Assembly: GCA_933822405.4 (NCBI GenBank)
Contig: CAKOGP040002369.1
Location: forward strand, 1-22,032
Length of the DNA: 22,032 nucleotides
Origin: Cylindrotheca closterium
Lineage: Eukaryota; Bacillariophyta; Bacillariophyceae; Bacillariales; Bacillariaceae
Reading direction: 5' to 3'
Shown here: one piece after another, positions 1 through 8,966 of the stretch
Position numbering within the stretch: position 1 is the stretch's first letter
Layout: each line of letters begins with the position of its first letter
Made by a program: the position numbers and the translations under genes
The notes under the pieces: model-generated
Databases searched by the model: none
Told to the model about the DNA's origin: nothing
Seen by the model: only the letters and a program-made list of their open reading frames with translations

Positions 1-360
1 TCCTGCACTGATTTCTTGAGGATCATTTGAATCATGGAGTTCGACACTTCATTGGATCGCCGGGGTTGCTCCAGCAAGTAGTCGATACAAGTCTTGCCTT
101 GGTAATCTTTCTGCCAACAACATTGATGCGCTTCGAGATAATCGAGTCCGGAAAGAATGTATTTGAAAATATCCTCTCGAAGGTTTGCAGACGAGGTAAG
201 TATGTGGAATGGACTCATGCCAAGGTGGTCGATCTTCTTGGCGGCGGCGGCGGAATCCAACGTTACCAACATATGATCTATTCCCTCCGTTCTCGCGAGT
301 GGATCACAACATAGCTTATGAAGTGGAAGGTCAAGAAATCTTCGTTGCAATCCTTCTTCA
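1..360. repeat. Direct repeat copy 1 (partner at 796-1155)
   Basis: This is the left copy of a near-identical direct repeat whose partner lies inside the LRR gene. The sharp end at 360/361 and the 795-base offset are what a 795-bp tandem duplication would leave, with 361-1155 as the second unit. Confidence 0.85.
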
Positions 361-377
361 GCTGCCCTAGCATAGTC
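1..377 (-). pseudogene. 3' fragment of a BspA-type LRR gene (recent partial duplicate)
   Basis: Bases 1-360 match 796-1155 of the neighbouring LRR gene at a constant offset of 795 bases, with only about a dozen substitutions. Similarity stops abruptly at 360/361 (1155/1156 in the intact gene). Read on the minus strand in the parent frame there is no stop from 377 to the window edge. The visible differences are missense or silent, for example a Cys for Tyr before the DPLARTEG segment and Ile for Val in EGVDHM. Upstream an in-frame TAG lies at 378-380, and the whole LRR half of the gene is missing, so no normal start exists. It covers roughly residues 304-423 of the parent protein, including the ankyrin-like MSPFHIL region. 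The rest lies left of the window, so a downstream chimera cannot be excluded. Confidence 0.75.
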
Positions 378-500
378 CTATATAAGATAGATGAAACTGT
401 AAAGTATTCCATACTGTAGATGATGGCGTCAGCCGACTGGCAAGTACTGCTTCCTCTGCTCCCAAAGGACGGACTGCCGATGTTGAATCAGTAGCATCGT

Positions 501-2078
501 CTAGAGAAACGCCATCACGTGTGGTATTGCGACAGCTGTACCACATCTGATACGAAAAGAAAGCCGATCCAATGAAAGCTGCAAGTTTTCCAGTCTTTTA
601 ATAGACTGCAACTCCTTCTTCCACAATGCTAGTTCTAACATAGATATGTTCTCATGCTCCTCATACTTCGACATTTTCTGGTACAATTCGTCCACCAATT
701 CCTTGTTTGCGTCGGCATCCTCATTCGTGCATATCCGATCAATGGTGCCAGACATCTCCAATCGCCAGCTTTCCAAACCCCAACCCAGCAATCGATCCTG
801 CACTGATTTCTTGAGGATCATTTGAATCATGGAGTTCGACACTTCATTGGATCGCCGGGGTTGCTCCAGCAAGTAGTCGATACAAGTCTTGCCTTGGTAA
901 TCTTTCTGCCAACAACATTGATACGCTTCGAGATAATCGAGTCCGGAAAGAATGTATTTGAAAATATCCTCTCGAAGGTTTGCAGACGAGGTAAGTATGT
1001 GGAATGGACTCATGCCAAGGTGGTCGATCTTCTTGGCAGCGGCGGTGGAAACCAATGTTGCCAACATGTGATCTACTCCCTCCGTTCTCGCCAGTGGATC
1101 ATAACATAGCTTATGAAGTGGAAGGTCAAGAAATCTTCGTTGCAATCCTTCTTCAATCCCTTGACCAAATGCACCTTCCAACCTTGAGCAACCTTGAAAG
1201 GTTTTTGCTTCGACTGCTGCATCGTCATCAAGACTCATCGATTCAGGAATGGCAATATTCATCAGCGAGCAACAATCTTCGAACGACCTTTCATGAAATT
1301 TCACAGTGGAACCAGCTGGAATATGGAATGCTGTGAGATTCGTGCAACTCGAAAACGCACGCTTCGCAATGTCCTCCGTCGTCGTCGAAATGGAGACCGC
1401 GAAGAGGGACACGCAGCATCGAAAGGATTCTCTCTCGATCCGTTTCAATCCTCTTGGAAAAGGAATGTACTCGAGCGCTCGACAGCCAAGAAAAGCCGCC
1501 GCTATAATCTCTTCGACAGTTGATGGAAGCAGCAACTCTGGCAATGAAACACAGCTCAAGAACATGGCGTGGGAAACTTTTTTCAAGCCTTCTGGCAGCT
1601 TCACTCTCGCCAAACTTCTGCAGTGGGCAAACGCGGAATGACCAATGAATTCCACTGTAAACGGAACGCCAATTTCTTTCAAAGATATGCAGTTGTAAAA
1701 GGAACGACTTCCAATGTGCCTTAATCCTTCCGAAAGCGTCACCTTGGTCAACGCATGACAGTTCGATATGGCATCATCGCCGATGGTTGTCACAAATGAT
1801 GGCAAACTGAGTTCTTGCAATGATTCATTGATACTGAATGCTCGAGATCCGATAAACAGTTCCTGATTTCTGCGCCAAGAGCCGTCGGGCGAAAGAGGCA
1901 GGCGTTCCGCAAACGTGACCTGGCACAGCTGAGTAGAAGCAAAACAGGCATTCTCTGGGATGTATGTCACTGATGAGTCCACTAGCAAATGAGTCATCGC
2001 GCTCAAATCATCTGCTGTAGTATTACGATGATGAGCAGAAAGGACAAACAAATGCCGACCATTGGTGTCTGCTTCCAT
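501..2078 (-). CDS. BspA-type leucine-rich repeat protein with ankyrin-like segment
   Basis: Single-exon gene of 525 aa. The start is taken as ATG at 2076-2078 (MEADTNGRHLF); the frame runs six codons further upstream but without an ATG. Residues about 38-300 carry degenerate LRR_5/BspA repeats of about 23 aa built on 'F.nC.sL..v.lPegLk.I'. Clear units are SFYNCISLKEI, AFAHCRSLARVKLPEGLK and AFLGCRALEYIPFPRGLK. Residues about 355-410 look like a degenerate ankyrin unit (MSPFHILTSSAN, then GKTCIDYLLE). The C-terminus, RIRCGTAVAIPHVMAFL, is shared with the paralogue at 4499-6127. No signal peptide or membrane segment is visible, so it is probably intracellular. BspA-like LRRs mediate protein binding; the partner is unknown. 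The family is expanded in diatoms, as I recall. The frame is intact and there are no introns. Confidence 0.85.
   Translation of the reverse strand: MEADTNGRHLFVLSAHHRNTTADDLSAMTHLLVDSSVTYIPENACFASTQLCQVTFAERLPLSPDGSWRRNQELFIGSRAFSINESLQELSLPSFVTTIGDDAISNCHALTKVTLSEGLRHIGSRSFYNCISLKEIGVPFTVEFIGHSAFAHCRSLARVKLPEGLKKVSHAMFLSCVSLPELLLPSTVEEIIAAAFLGCRALEYIPFPRGLKRIERESFRCCVSLFAVSISTTTEDIAKRAFSSCTNLTAFHIPAGSTVKFHERSFEDCCSLMNIAIPESMSLDDDAAVEAKTFQGCSRLEGAFGQGIEEGLQRRFLDLPLHKLCYDPLARTEGVDHMLATLVSTAAAKKIDHLGMSPFHILTSSANLREDIFKYILSGLDYLEAYQCCWQKDYQGKTCIDYLLEQPRRSNEVSNSMIQMILKKSVQDRLLGWGLESWRLEMSGTIDRICTNEDADANKELVDELYQKMSKYEEHENISMLELALWKKELQSIKRLENLQLSLDRLSFRIRCGTAVAIPHVMAFL
796..1155. repeat. Direct repeat copy 2, inside the LRR gene
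   Basis: This is the right copy of the repeat described at 1-360. It lies wholly within the coding region of the LRR gene at 501-2078, between the LRR domain and the C-terminal tail. Confidence 0.85.
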
Positions 2079-2737
2079 CTTCTTGTTGTGAAGCAATATA
2101 TTAAGAAGCGCTGCGTTTTCGTGGCCACTGTTTTCAACAATTGAGACACAACTTGTGCCTGTAGGAATATAAGCAGTGTGGAGTGTGGGTTGTATTCATG
2201 ATGTTGCAAGTAAATCCAAGTTTTTGCGGGCACGTAATAATAATTCAAACGTGATGACGTTCATTGTCCACATCATTACTGTACACGTACACGTACCAAG
2301 TACTGTACACAGGAACGGCCTGGAAATAGAAATTTAGCATACAATTCTTGCGAGTAAATTTTGATTTTCCCGGCCGTCCCAGCTTCTACCGGTACCAGTA
2401 CGAGCACATGCCGCTTAAAAAGGTTTATTGTTGGTCGCGAGCGTCAGTCGGTCGCTCTGCGTATGCTGGAAACCAACTGTTGATGTCTAAAATATAGATG
2501 AAACTACCAGTACATCACGTGGACCTGGTACTGGACCCAGATAGTGAATCAATCAATTTAAAATAAGTTAGCAAGGATACTGCATTCACTATCGCCCGAG
2601 CTTGCATCAATGAATTTCCTTCATCACATAATTTCGATATGCCAATTCAGTGAACCATAATCCTATTTCTTTTAAAACAGACAAGAATAGAGCCACCGGC
2701 CATCTCCAACATTGCCATTTTTTTAAAAACACGTAAA
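2079..2737. other. Intergenic region upstream of the LRR gene
   Basis: About 650 bases with no convincing coding frame. They hold the presumed promoter of the LRR gene on the minus strand. Around 2281-2310 and 2390-2405 there are low-complexity tracts rich in GTAC and TACCGGTACC-like steps, which recur elsewhere in the window. No TATA box or other element could be assigned with confidence. Confidence 0.5.
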
Positions 2738-3862
2738 CTACTTTGTCCCAAAATATGAGAAGAAAGATGGTAGTGTACGACAGAGAAACCGACAAGGCAA
2801 GAGGATGGCTAGTGAACAAATAACGATCCAATGTAGATTTCCGATACATCCGGAGGTTGTTGGTCTAGCGGTTGGTGCCATACCACTTGGTCCAGAGGAT
2901 GGTGAGAGGGCTCGTGATGGGGTGGGTCCATCCGTCGGAGTGGTCTCCCGCGAGTACTGAAAAATCGCCGTGATGAGTTGAAGTATCAAGTATCCTAGCA
3001 CCAGCAAGCTCGAACAGATTATACCTACATTCAAGCTGTAAATGGAAACGAAAGATGACTCCCAACTTCTTCCAATCAAAAAAGCAGATCCATCGCTGGA
3101 TAGTGAAACTCTATTTCCATTGGAGTTGGCGACCAGGCCGTCTAGCTCTACCCAAGTACCATCGGCCAAGGTATACACCGCTACCGGAAGACCGTCCAAC
3201 GTGGCTGATCCACGCGAACCAATGGCAAGGATGGAGCCAGAAGATGGTAAGGAAAGCATAGATCCATAAACAACTTCTTCGTCATAAACTTTGAATTTGA
3301 AACCTTGTCCAAGTTGGATCCACTCCATATCTTTCCACTCAAGCACTCGCACTCCATAATTCAATCCAACGACGACGATGTTTCCATTACCAGAGAGAGC
3401 CACCGAAACGTCAAGAGCTGAACAACTGCCATATAATCTAGATCTTGGCCGCGCTTTGTCCAGCTTCCTCCGCTCAATTCGAACACTCTTGCGTGCCTTT
3501 TAGCACCAATTGCAACAACCAACCCATCTTCCAACAGACCTTTGCCGTGTTGATCCCCATTTAGCTCTTCATCGATATCGCATTCGTAGACTCCGACAGT
3601 ACCGGCGTAACAATCACGTGCGATCCATCCGCGGAAAACGATACTGAAAAAACGAACGCAATATCCTCTGCGTCACCTTGAATATACCTTCGGTAAGAGC
3701 CCACGCCCCATTCACCAGCTCGTAGACAGCTACACTTCCTGAGTTTCCAGAACCGATAGCCACTCGCTTTCCGTCTTTGGAAAGGGAGATCTCGTAGACA
3801 AATTGGCCTCCTGCTGAATTTACATACAAGGTAAGGTTGGTCAATTCATTCCACGGTCTTTA
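2738..3862 (-). pseudogene. Broken beta-propeller (WD40/FG-GAP-like) membrane-protein gene
   Basis: Minus-strand translations in successive frames give consecutive blades of a repeat with consensus 'vaLS.dG..vAiG....v.Vye...W...G'. From about 3858 one frame gives ISLSKDGKRVAIGSG and SVAVYELVNGAW. Near 3670-3680 the pattern shifts to the frame reading QGDAEDIAFVFSVSFSADGS. Near 3605 it shifts to GTVGVYE, then LVVAIGAKRHARVFEL and SWTKRGQDL. Near 3430 it shifts to SALDVSVALSGNGNIVVVG, which runs to the stop at 2738. At least three frameshifts without intron-like signals argue for decay rather than splicing. The last frame has a hydrophobic segment (IICSSLLVLGYLILQLI) and a Pro/Ser/Thr-rich stretch, as in a membrane-anchored propeller. 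The N-terminus is not identifiable. Sequencing error is an alternative to decay. Confidence 0.65.
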
Positions 3863-4498
3863 CGGCGTCTGCATTTCTCACTATTTGCGGACCTTACACC
3901 CTACCCTGTATACTTCGTCTTGCGGGACGAATATCATCGGTACGCATTCATTATATCGTCATCGCATATAATAATGTGTATATCTGCGGATTCCGAATTT
4001 TTGATCGCAGATCTCAACGATCATTGAAAAAGGAGATTGAGTATTGAAAACACCACAGTGAAAGTCAATCCCAAGTTTTATTATTGCTCTGGCTTCGGAC
4101 TGACAGGAGATTGCGATTCGGTACTCATCCGTATTGCTCATTCTGGTATAGAATCGTAGGTACACCATACTGCGGACCCACCAGACACAAAAACGCATAT
4201 ACACCACAATGATCAATCTAATTGTCATCGAGTCCCAAGCTGTGCCAGGGTGATAGTTGCTAAAACTAAATGCTGTGTACCCCGCAAGCTGATCTCTTCG
4301 AATACTCCAGGCCCAATTAGCCAATTGTCATCAAAGGAAATAATCGAATTAGACTTCTACCGGTACGTTTCATCTTTATCATCTCGTTGTTCAGGCCGAA
4401 AGGCGGTGATATAGGACTCAGCTAGTGGTTTTTCAAAAACCCTCAGCCATCAAGCTCGTCATTCCGAACGAAGCAACTGTCGAAACACCGCAAGTGAT
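3863..4498. other. Region without a convincing gene between propeller pseudogene and LRR paralogue
   Basis: A minus-strand open frame at 3959-4324 has no ATG at its upstream end (it would begin at TTG) and an odd Trp/Met/Tyr-rich composition. One stretch, DQLAGYTAFSFSN, faintly recalls a propeller 'GyS.alS' motif, so this may be eroded upstream sequence of the pseudogene at 2738-3862. I do not call a gene here. Confidence 0.4.
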
Positions 4499-6127
4499 TT
4501 ACAAAAACGATGTGACATGTGGTATAACGACATTTGCACCGCATCGGATCCGCAAGGGGCCTCGATCCAAAGAATGATGTGGTATTTCCAGTGTATCAAA
4601 AGGCGTCAACTCCATGTTCCACAATGCTAGTTCCAACAGTGATGACTTCTCGTGCCGTTCGTGCATTGCCATATTCTTGTACACCTTATTTAAAAGGTGT
4701 GCCCTTTTGTCGGCATCAACATTCAGATCAATCGATTTGATGAGACGAGACATCTTTGGATGCCAATCCTTCAAACCCCATTTCGATAGTCGATCGGCAA
4801 AAGTCCTCTCGAGAATATATCGAATCATGGAAAAAGATTCCTTTTGTGATCGAGAAGGATGCGTCATCAAATAGTCGATGCAGCTTTTGCCTCTTCGGTC
4901 CAATTGCGAGCAGCACTTGTGCGCTGTTAGAGGATCCAGCAACGCCAGCAACAGCTCAAAGACGTCCACTCGAATGTTTGCACATGAGGCCAGAATGTGA
5001 AATGGAGACATTTCAAAGCAATCGACACGAAGACACTCTTTCGAAATCGAATCAATCTTCACTTGGGCCAAAAGCTCTTCGTTGAGCACGTGTGGTGTCG
5101 GCGGATTGTAGCAAAACCTATGCAATGGTAGGCTACGGTATCGATTGCACAATCCTTCCACCACTCGTTCGTGCTCTGCCATATCCACTCGTCCTGGCAC
5201 ATGCTGCGAAGGGTTCCCGTGATAAAACTCGGCTTCCAACCAGGTACAGTCTTCGAATGCCCCCTTTACGATCTTGACTGGGCTCATGGATTGGGGCAAA
5301 AATATGTTCATCAACGAATGCAGTCCACGAAAGGAAGCCGTGCGCAGTTTTGCATTCGTCCCGTTTTGAAACTGAACCGCTACCAGGTTGGAACAATTTT
5401 CAAACGCCCGGTATTCGATAAAGTCCACTGCGGGTGGAATGGAAATGGCACCCAACGATTTGCACAAAGCAAAGGCCCCCTCCTCGATCCGTTTCAATCC
5501 ATGCGGAAATGGAATATCTTGCAACGATTCGCAGCATTGAAAGGCACTTTTACCAATGCGTTTTACGGTCGATGGGATCGTCACCTCTTGTAGAGCTTTG
5601 CAGTACAGAAAGGTGGAGTACTCAATTGCCTTCAAACCCTCTGGAAGCTTGACGCGTACGAGCCGAACGCAATTTTCAAAGATCCCCGGTCCCAACACTT
5701 CGACGGTAGACGGAATGGCAACCTCTTTCAGGGAGGAACAATTGTAAAAGGAGGATCCTTCCAAGACTTTGAGACCCTCTGAAAGTTTCACCGTGGTCAG
5801 CATGCGACAGTCACCAAATGCCAAATTACCTATGATGGTCACAAAGGAAGGAATGGAGACTTCTTGCAATAGGATGCAAGTATCAAAAGCGCGATGTCCA
5901 ATCCCAAACCACTGTGGATGTTGCTGTTCCTGCTGCTGTTTGTCTTTATTTTGCGGTCTTTCCGCAAACAACACCTGGCACAACTGGGTGCAATCCCGAA
6001 AGATCCGGTTTGGAATTTCAGTTGCACAACAATCCACTTGCACGTGAGTGACATTTCTTGGTGGTAGTGTGGTTGTACTTTGTTTTGAATTCTTGGAAGT
6101 GAGAATAAACAAACAGTGACCTTTCAT
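4499..6127 (-). CDS. BspA-type leucine-rich repeat protein, paralogue 2
   Basis: Single-exon gene of 542 aa from ATG at 6125-6127 (MKGHCLFIL) to TAA at 4499-4501. It is colinear with the 525-aa protein at 501-2078. An N-terminal FVL/FIL strand is followed by BspA/LRR_5 repeats over about residues 36-305, with units such as SFYNCSSLKEVAIPSTVE, AFQCCESLQDIPFPHGLK and AFENCSNLVAV. An ankyrin-like MSPFHILASCAN segment follows, and the same tail RIRCGANVVIPHVTSFL ends the protein. A Gln-rich insertion (KDKQQQEQQHPQW, about residues 62-74) between the first strands is absent from the paralogue. No signal peptide or TM segment is seen. Its start faces the RNA-binding protein gene at 6438, about 310 bp away. 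The binding partner is unknown. Confidence 0.88.
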   Translation of the reverse strand: MKGHCLFILTSKNSKQSTTTLPPRNVTHVQVDCCATEIPNRIFRDCTQLCQVLFAERPQNKDKQQQEQQHPQWFGIGHRAFDTCILLQEVSIPSFVTIIGNLAFGDCRMLTTVKLSEGLKVLEGSSFYNCSSLKEVAIPSTVEVLGPGIFENCVRLVRVKLPEGLKAIEYSTFLYCKALQEVTIPSTVKRIGKSAFQCCESLQDIPFPHGLKRIEEGAFALCKSLGAISIPPAVDFIEYRAFENCSNLVAVQFQNGTNAKLRTASFRGLHSLMNIFLPQSMSPVKIVKGAFEDCTWLEAEFYHGNPSQHVPGRVDMAEHERVVEGLCNRYRSLPLHRFCYNPPTPHVLNEELLAQVKIDSISKECLRVDCFEMSPFHILASCANIRVDVFELLLALLDPLTAHKCCSQLDRRGKSCIDYLMTHPSRSQKESFSMIRYILERTFADRLSKWGLKDWHPKMSRLIKSIDLNVDADKRAHLLNKVYKNMAMHERHEKSSLLELALWNMELTPFDTLEIPHHSLDRGPLRIRCGANVVIPHVTSFL

Positions 6128-6437
6128 CTTTGCATCAGTTCAGAGTGCTTCTCATGGTGATGTGTTGCTTGGATTGTGTTGTTGTGAAATGCTCTCTTGT
6201 GTCGACGCGTTGCAAGGATGATGATGATGATGATGAACGGATATTCGTCATTGTTCTGACTCATGACTCACTATCATTCATTCATCATCCATCGACTGGA
6301 ATGATCAGGTGTCTGTCTGTCAGCCCGCACGTCTCGTCACAGAACCAACGATAAAATTGACCATCACACCACATAAAACATTTCCCGACAGCAAGGAAAC
6401 AGAGAAAAAGTCACCGCAAAGTTGCAAATCAATAAAC
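6128..6437. promoter_or_regulatory. Divergent intergenic region between LRR and RRM genes
   Basis: The LRR gene starts at 6127 on the minus strand and the RRM gene at 6438 on the plus strand, so these 310 bases must hold both promoters and both 5' leaders. They contain a short GAT microsatellite (about 6217-6234) and ATTCATTCATCATCC-like low complexity. No TATA box is assigned. The reading frame of the RRM gene is open back to about 6309 but has no ATG there. Confidence 0.5.
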
Positions 6438-7976
6438 ATGGGCAAGAAAAAATCAGCTGCACAAATTCGACGCATGCAGGAGCGTGCTTCCAAGCGTGGA
6501 GAAACGTATGAAAACGTGACTCCTCCTGCTCCCACAGAACAAGAGGAAGATGAGACTACCAAAGATGAAAATCCTGTGGAAGAAGGAAAAGAGACGACCA
6601 CAACACCCCAGCATGACGAAAGTGCCAAGGATGGTCTAGATTCAGCCGAATTTCAAAAGCGGACAGAAGCGGCAATCCGATTGGTGAAGGAATTGAAGGA
6701 TATTGAAACCAATGAAGAAATGAAAGCCAAAGATCGACGATCTGCCAAACGAAAGGCGGAAGCGATTGTCTCGGAAGAAATCGGTATGCCAGTAGAAGAA
6801 CTAATTCAGTGGTATGAGAAGAATAAGCAAGAGGATTCGGGATCAAACAAAGCAGATGCTGTGGATCCCAAACTCGAAGCCAAAAGGAAAGCCGCCATGA
6901 AGCTGAAAAAGGCATTGGAGGAGCTTGAAACCAATGACGAACTCAAAGCCAAAGATCGTCGATCCGCCAAACGAAAGGCGGAAGCCATTGCTACTGAAGA
7001 GACTGAGATGGCCCCAGAAGCCTTGCTCGAATGGTGGGATAAGGAATCCAAAAAGATGGGCAAGTCAAAGGACAAAAACTCGAAAGAGAAAAAGAACGAC
7101 CGAGATCCCTACATTGCCTTCATCGGCCAACTATCCTTCGACACTACCTCGGAAGAGCTCATGGAACATATTCGATCCCAACTACAAACCGACTTTCCAA
7201 AAGTCCGCAAACATGATATCAAGATTCGCATGTTGACCGACTCGAAAACCAAAAAGTCACGGGGAATGGCCTTTTGTGAGGTGGACGATCCCGAAATACT
7301 GTATGGCTTGTTGAAACTACACCAAACCTTTTTGAAAGGTCGTCGAATCAATGTCGAACGTAGTGCCGGAGGCAGCAAGAATTCCACCAAACGGCAAACC
7401 AAAATCAAGCAGTACCGCAAGGAACAGGAAGAGTATTTTGCGGAAGTCATGGACAGCATCTTGGGAGAATACAAAAAGACGGGAGAACTTCGGGAGGATG
7501 AATTGGACGAGGGTGTCATTGCCCTGTGTAAGCGGCATTCTGGACCCGTGGTCCGTGCCGCAGTGGCCAAGTACATTGAAGGAAGTGGCCGCGACATGGA
7601 CAATCCAAGTGCCTATCTTACCTTTTTGATTACTAAGTTTGCCGAGGAGGGAGTCTACGAGGATGACGGTGATAAGAATATGAATAAGCACAATCAAGGG
7701 CCACGAAAGAAGCGAAAGCCCGACGATCGTCAGAGCAGTGGCCCTTCGTCTGGAGGAGGACGAGGAGGTAGGGGTGGACGAGGAGGAAGGGGTGGACGAG
7801 GCGGACGAGGAGGTGGACGTGGAGGAGGCCGAGGAGGAGGACCATCGAAACGATTCAAGTCGTCCTCCGAGTTTGCAAAATCTGGAATTGATATGTCAAA
7901 TAGCGAAGGCGGCTCCTCCAATAAGCTTTCCAACATATTTCCGTCGGCCAGAAGAGGACGCGGTTACATGATGTAA
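6438..7976 (+). CDS. RRM and RGG-box RNA-binding protein
   Basis: Intronless gene of 512 aa. The start is ATG at 6438 in the good context AAACATGG, giving MGKKKSAAQIRRMQERASKRG. Residues 82-127 and 157-202 are two copies of a charged helical module sharing 'LK..E.ETN.E.KAKDRRSAKRKAEAI..EE..M..E.L..W'. An RRM follows at about 224-308, with RNP2-like YIAFIGQLSF and RNP1-like RGMAFCEV. Residues 320-405 form a helical region (QEEYFAEVMDSIL, YLTFLITKFAEEG). Residues 439-468 are an RGG/GGRGG box, typical of arginine-methylated nucleic-acid binders. KKRKPDD (about 424-430) and KRFKSS are probable nuclear localisation signals. The layout suggests a nuclear or nucleolar RNA-binding protein, perhaps in rRNA or mRNA processing. 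The exact role is not established. Confidence 0.88.
   Translation: MGKKKSAAQIRRMQERASKRGETYENVTPPAPTEQEEDETTKDENPVEEGKETTTTPQHDESAKDGLDSAEFQKRTEAAIRLVKELKDIETNEEMKAKDRRSAKRKAEAIVSEEIGMPVEELIQWYEKNKQEDSGSNKADAVDPKLEAKRKAAMKLKKALEELETNDELKAKDRRSAKRKAEAIATEETEMAPEALLEWWDKESKKMGKSKDKNSKEKKNDRDPYIAFIGQLSFDTTSEELMEHIRSQLQTDFPKVRKHDIKIRMLTDSKTKKSRGMAFCEVDDPEILYGLLKLHQTFLKGRRINVERSAGGSKNSTKRQTKIKQYRKEQEEYFAEVMDSILGEYKKTGELREDELDEGVIALCKRHSGPVVRAAVAKYIEGSGRDMDNPSAYLTFLITKFAEEGVYEDDGDKNMNKHNQGPRKKRKPDDRQSSGPSSGGGRGGRGGRGGRGGRGGRGGGRGGGRGGGPSKRFKSSSEFAKSGIDMSNSEGGSSNKLSNIFPSARRGRGYMM
6681..7043 (+). repeat. Internal protein-coding tandem repeat (two ~46-residue modules)
   Basis: DNA encoding residues about 82-127 and 157-202 of the RRM protein is clearly duplicated. 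The run from 'AAAGCCAAAGATCG' through 'CCAAACGAAAGGCGGAAGC' is almost identical at about 6721-6765 and 6945-6990. The shared core KAKDRRSAKRKAEAI suggests a functional helical or nucleic-acid-binding module. Confidence 0.8.
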
Positions 7977-8020
7977 AACTATACAATATAGCTAGCTGCG
8001 TTTAACTATACCATTATGTA

Positions 8021-8056
8021 CATTTATTTGCAAAGTGGCATTTATTTGCAAAGTGG
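8021..8056. repeat. Perfect 18-bp tandem duplication in the RRM gene 3' flank
   Basis: The unit CATTTATTTGCAAAGTGG occurs twice head to tail, at 8021-8038 and 8039-8056, about 45 bp past the stop codon. It probably lies in the 3' UTR. Confidence 0.9.
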
Positions 8057-8637
8057 CCCGTCTTCTTTTCCCAGGGCAGCTTTGCTTACTACTTTGTGGT
8101 TGTGCACATGAAAACTGAGATGTACGGTGGGGTTGGGTCGGGTGTCAGAAATTGAAGCTATTTATATAGTTAACATTTCTTGTCGCATCGAGTGGCGGAC
8201 GATTCAGCTCAGATCAGTCGACCAACTCTGATGCTCGACTCCGTCGACTAAATATTTGTTCTTATAGTTTTTTTGCCTTTACGGCACGTGATGTCTCTGC
8301 TTCACACTATTTGCAGACTCTTGGCCTTGTAGATACCACCATTCCTTCCATATAGGAGTTGGCTAATGCATCCTCATCGCTCCAAATAATCTTGCTTGAC
8401 TTTTGCTGTTTTCGGGGGCTTCTATTTGTAGGGTTTTTATAACTTGGGACGTCGTGTCCAGCAGCCATTTTCAGTCAGGACGATTGTGCGATTGCTCCAC
8501 TCTCTTTAGCACACGCTACTCAAACTCTCAAGAGTTGGATACACTCCTTCAAGGTGGTCGGACAGACCAGGTCGCAGTATTATTATATTGCGGAAAACAA
8601 CGTGCCGTTGCTATTATGGGTCTGCGTGTATTAGTAG

Positions 8638-8720
8638 ATACTTAGATTGGACTATTCAGATTCAGGTAGCCTATGGTTGCCGCAGCGGTTCGATTCCGTA
8701 ATACCTTATATTTGACATGG
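8638..8720 (+). repeat. tRNA-related dispersed repeat, copy 1
   Basis: An 83-bp unit beginning ATACTTAGATTGGAC and ending TATTTGACATGG, matched by 8886-8966 with a handful of differences. It contains a perfect pol III B-box match, GGTTCGATTCC, at 8687-8697, preceded by GCCGCAGCGG, which resembles a tRNA A box. The D-hairpin seen in copy 2 is not preserved here. It may be a fragment of a tRNA-derived SINE. Confidence 0.6.
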
Positions 8721-8885
8721 TAAGGTTATGGGATCGAGTCCTCGATTCACATGTCCCTTGTTGATCTTGGAAATGAATGCCAACTGTCTGCATCGACAGG
8801 ATAAAGATGGACGTGTGAGGGTTTTGACACCAGAGATGGGTGTGCGGGCTATATCTAAGTATCAAATAAGGGAGGATGTTGGAAC

Positions 8886-8966
8886 ATACTTAGATTGGAC
8901 TAGTCAGATTAAGGTAGCCTGGTTGGCGCAGCGGTTCGATTCCGTAATACCTTATATTTGACATGG
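8886..8966 (+). repeat. tRNA-related dispersed repeat, copy 2
   Basis: An 81-bp unit paired with 8638-8720. Within 8913-8951 the sequence folds on paper like a very short tRNA. GGTA (8913-8916) pairs with TACC (8948-8951). GCC/GGC closes a TGGTT loop (8917-8927). GCGG/CCGT closes the canonical T-loop TTCGATT (8931-8945). There is no anticodon arm. The A-box-like TGGCGCAGCGG overlaps the B-box GGTTCGATTCC by two bases, so normal pol III spacing is lost. Most likely this is a deleted tRNA-derived element, not a tRNA gene. Confidence 0.6.

Noticed and set aside
822..1109. Plus-strand frame of 95 codons, also present at 27-314
   Set aside because: It appears twice only because the DNA was recently duplicated. 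It is antisense to the LRR coding region and has no family features.
3959..4324. 121-codon minus-strand frame
   Set aside because: No ATG at its upstream end and an implausible composition rich in Trp, Met and Tyr. At most an eroded part of the propeller pseudogene.
5171..5593. 140-codon plus-strand frame
   Set aside because: It is antisense to the LRR repeats of the gene at 4499-6127.
7109..7603. 164-codon minus-strand frame
   Set aside because: It lies wholly opposite the RRM and following helical region, with serine-rich shadow composition.
7730..7936. Proline/arginine-rich minus-strand frame
   Set aside because: It is the antisense of the RGG box; GGxCGxGG codons read backward give PPRPP.
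8913..8951. Functional tRNA gene
   Set aside because: No anticodon arm, and the A and B boxes overlap. Kept only as a tRNA-like repeat.
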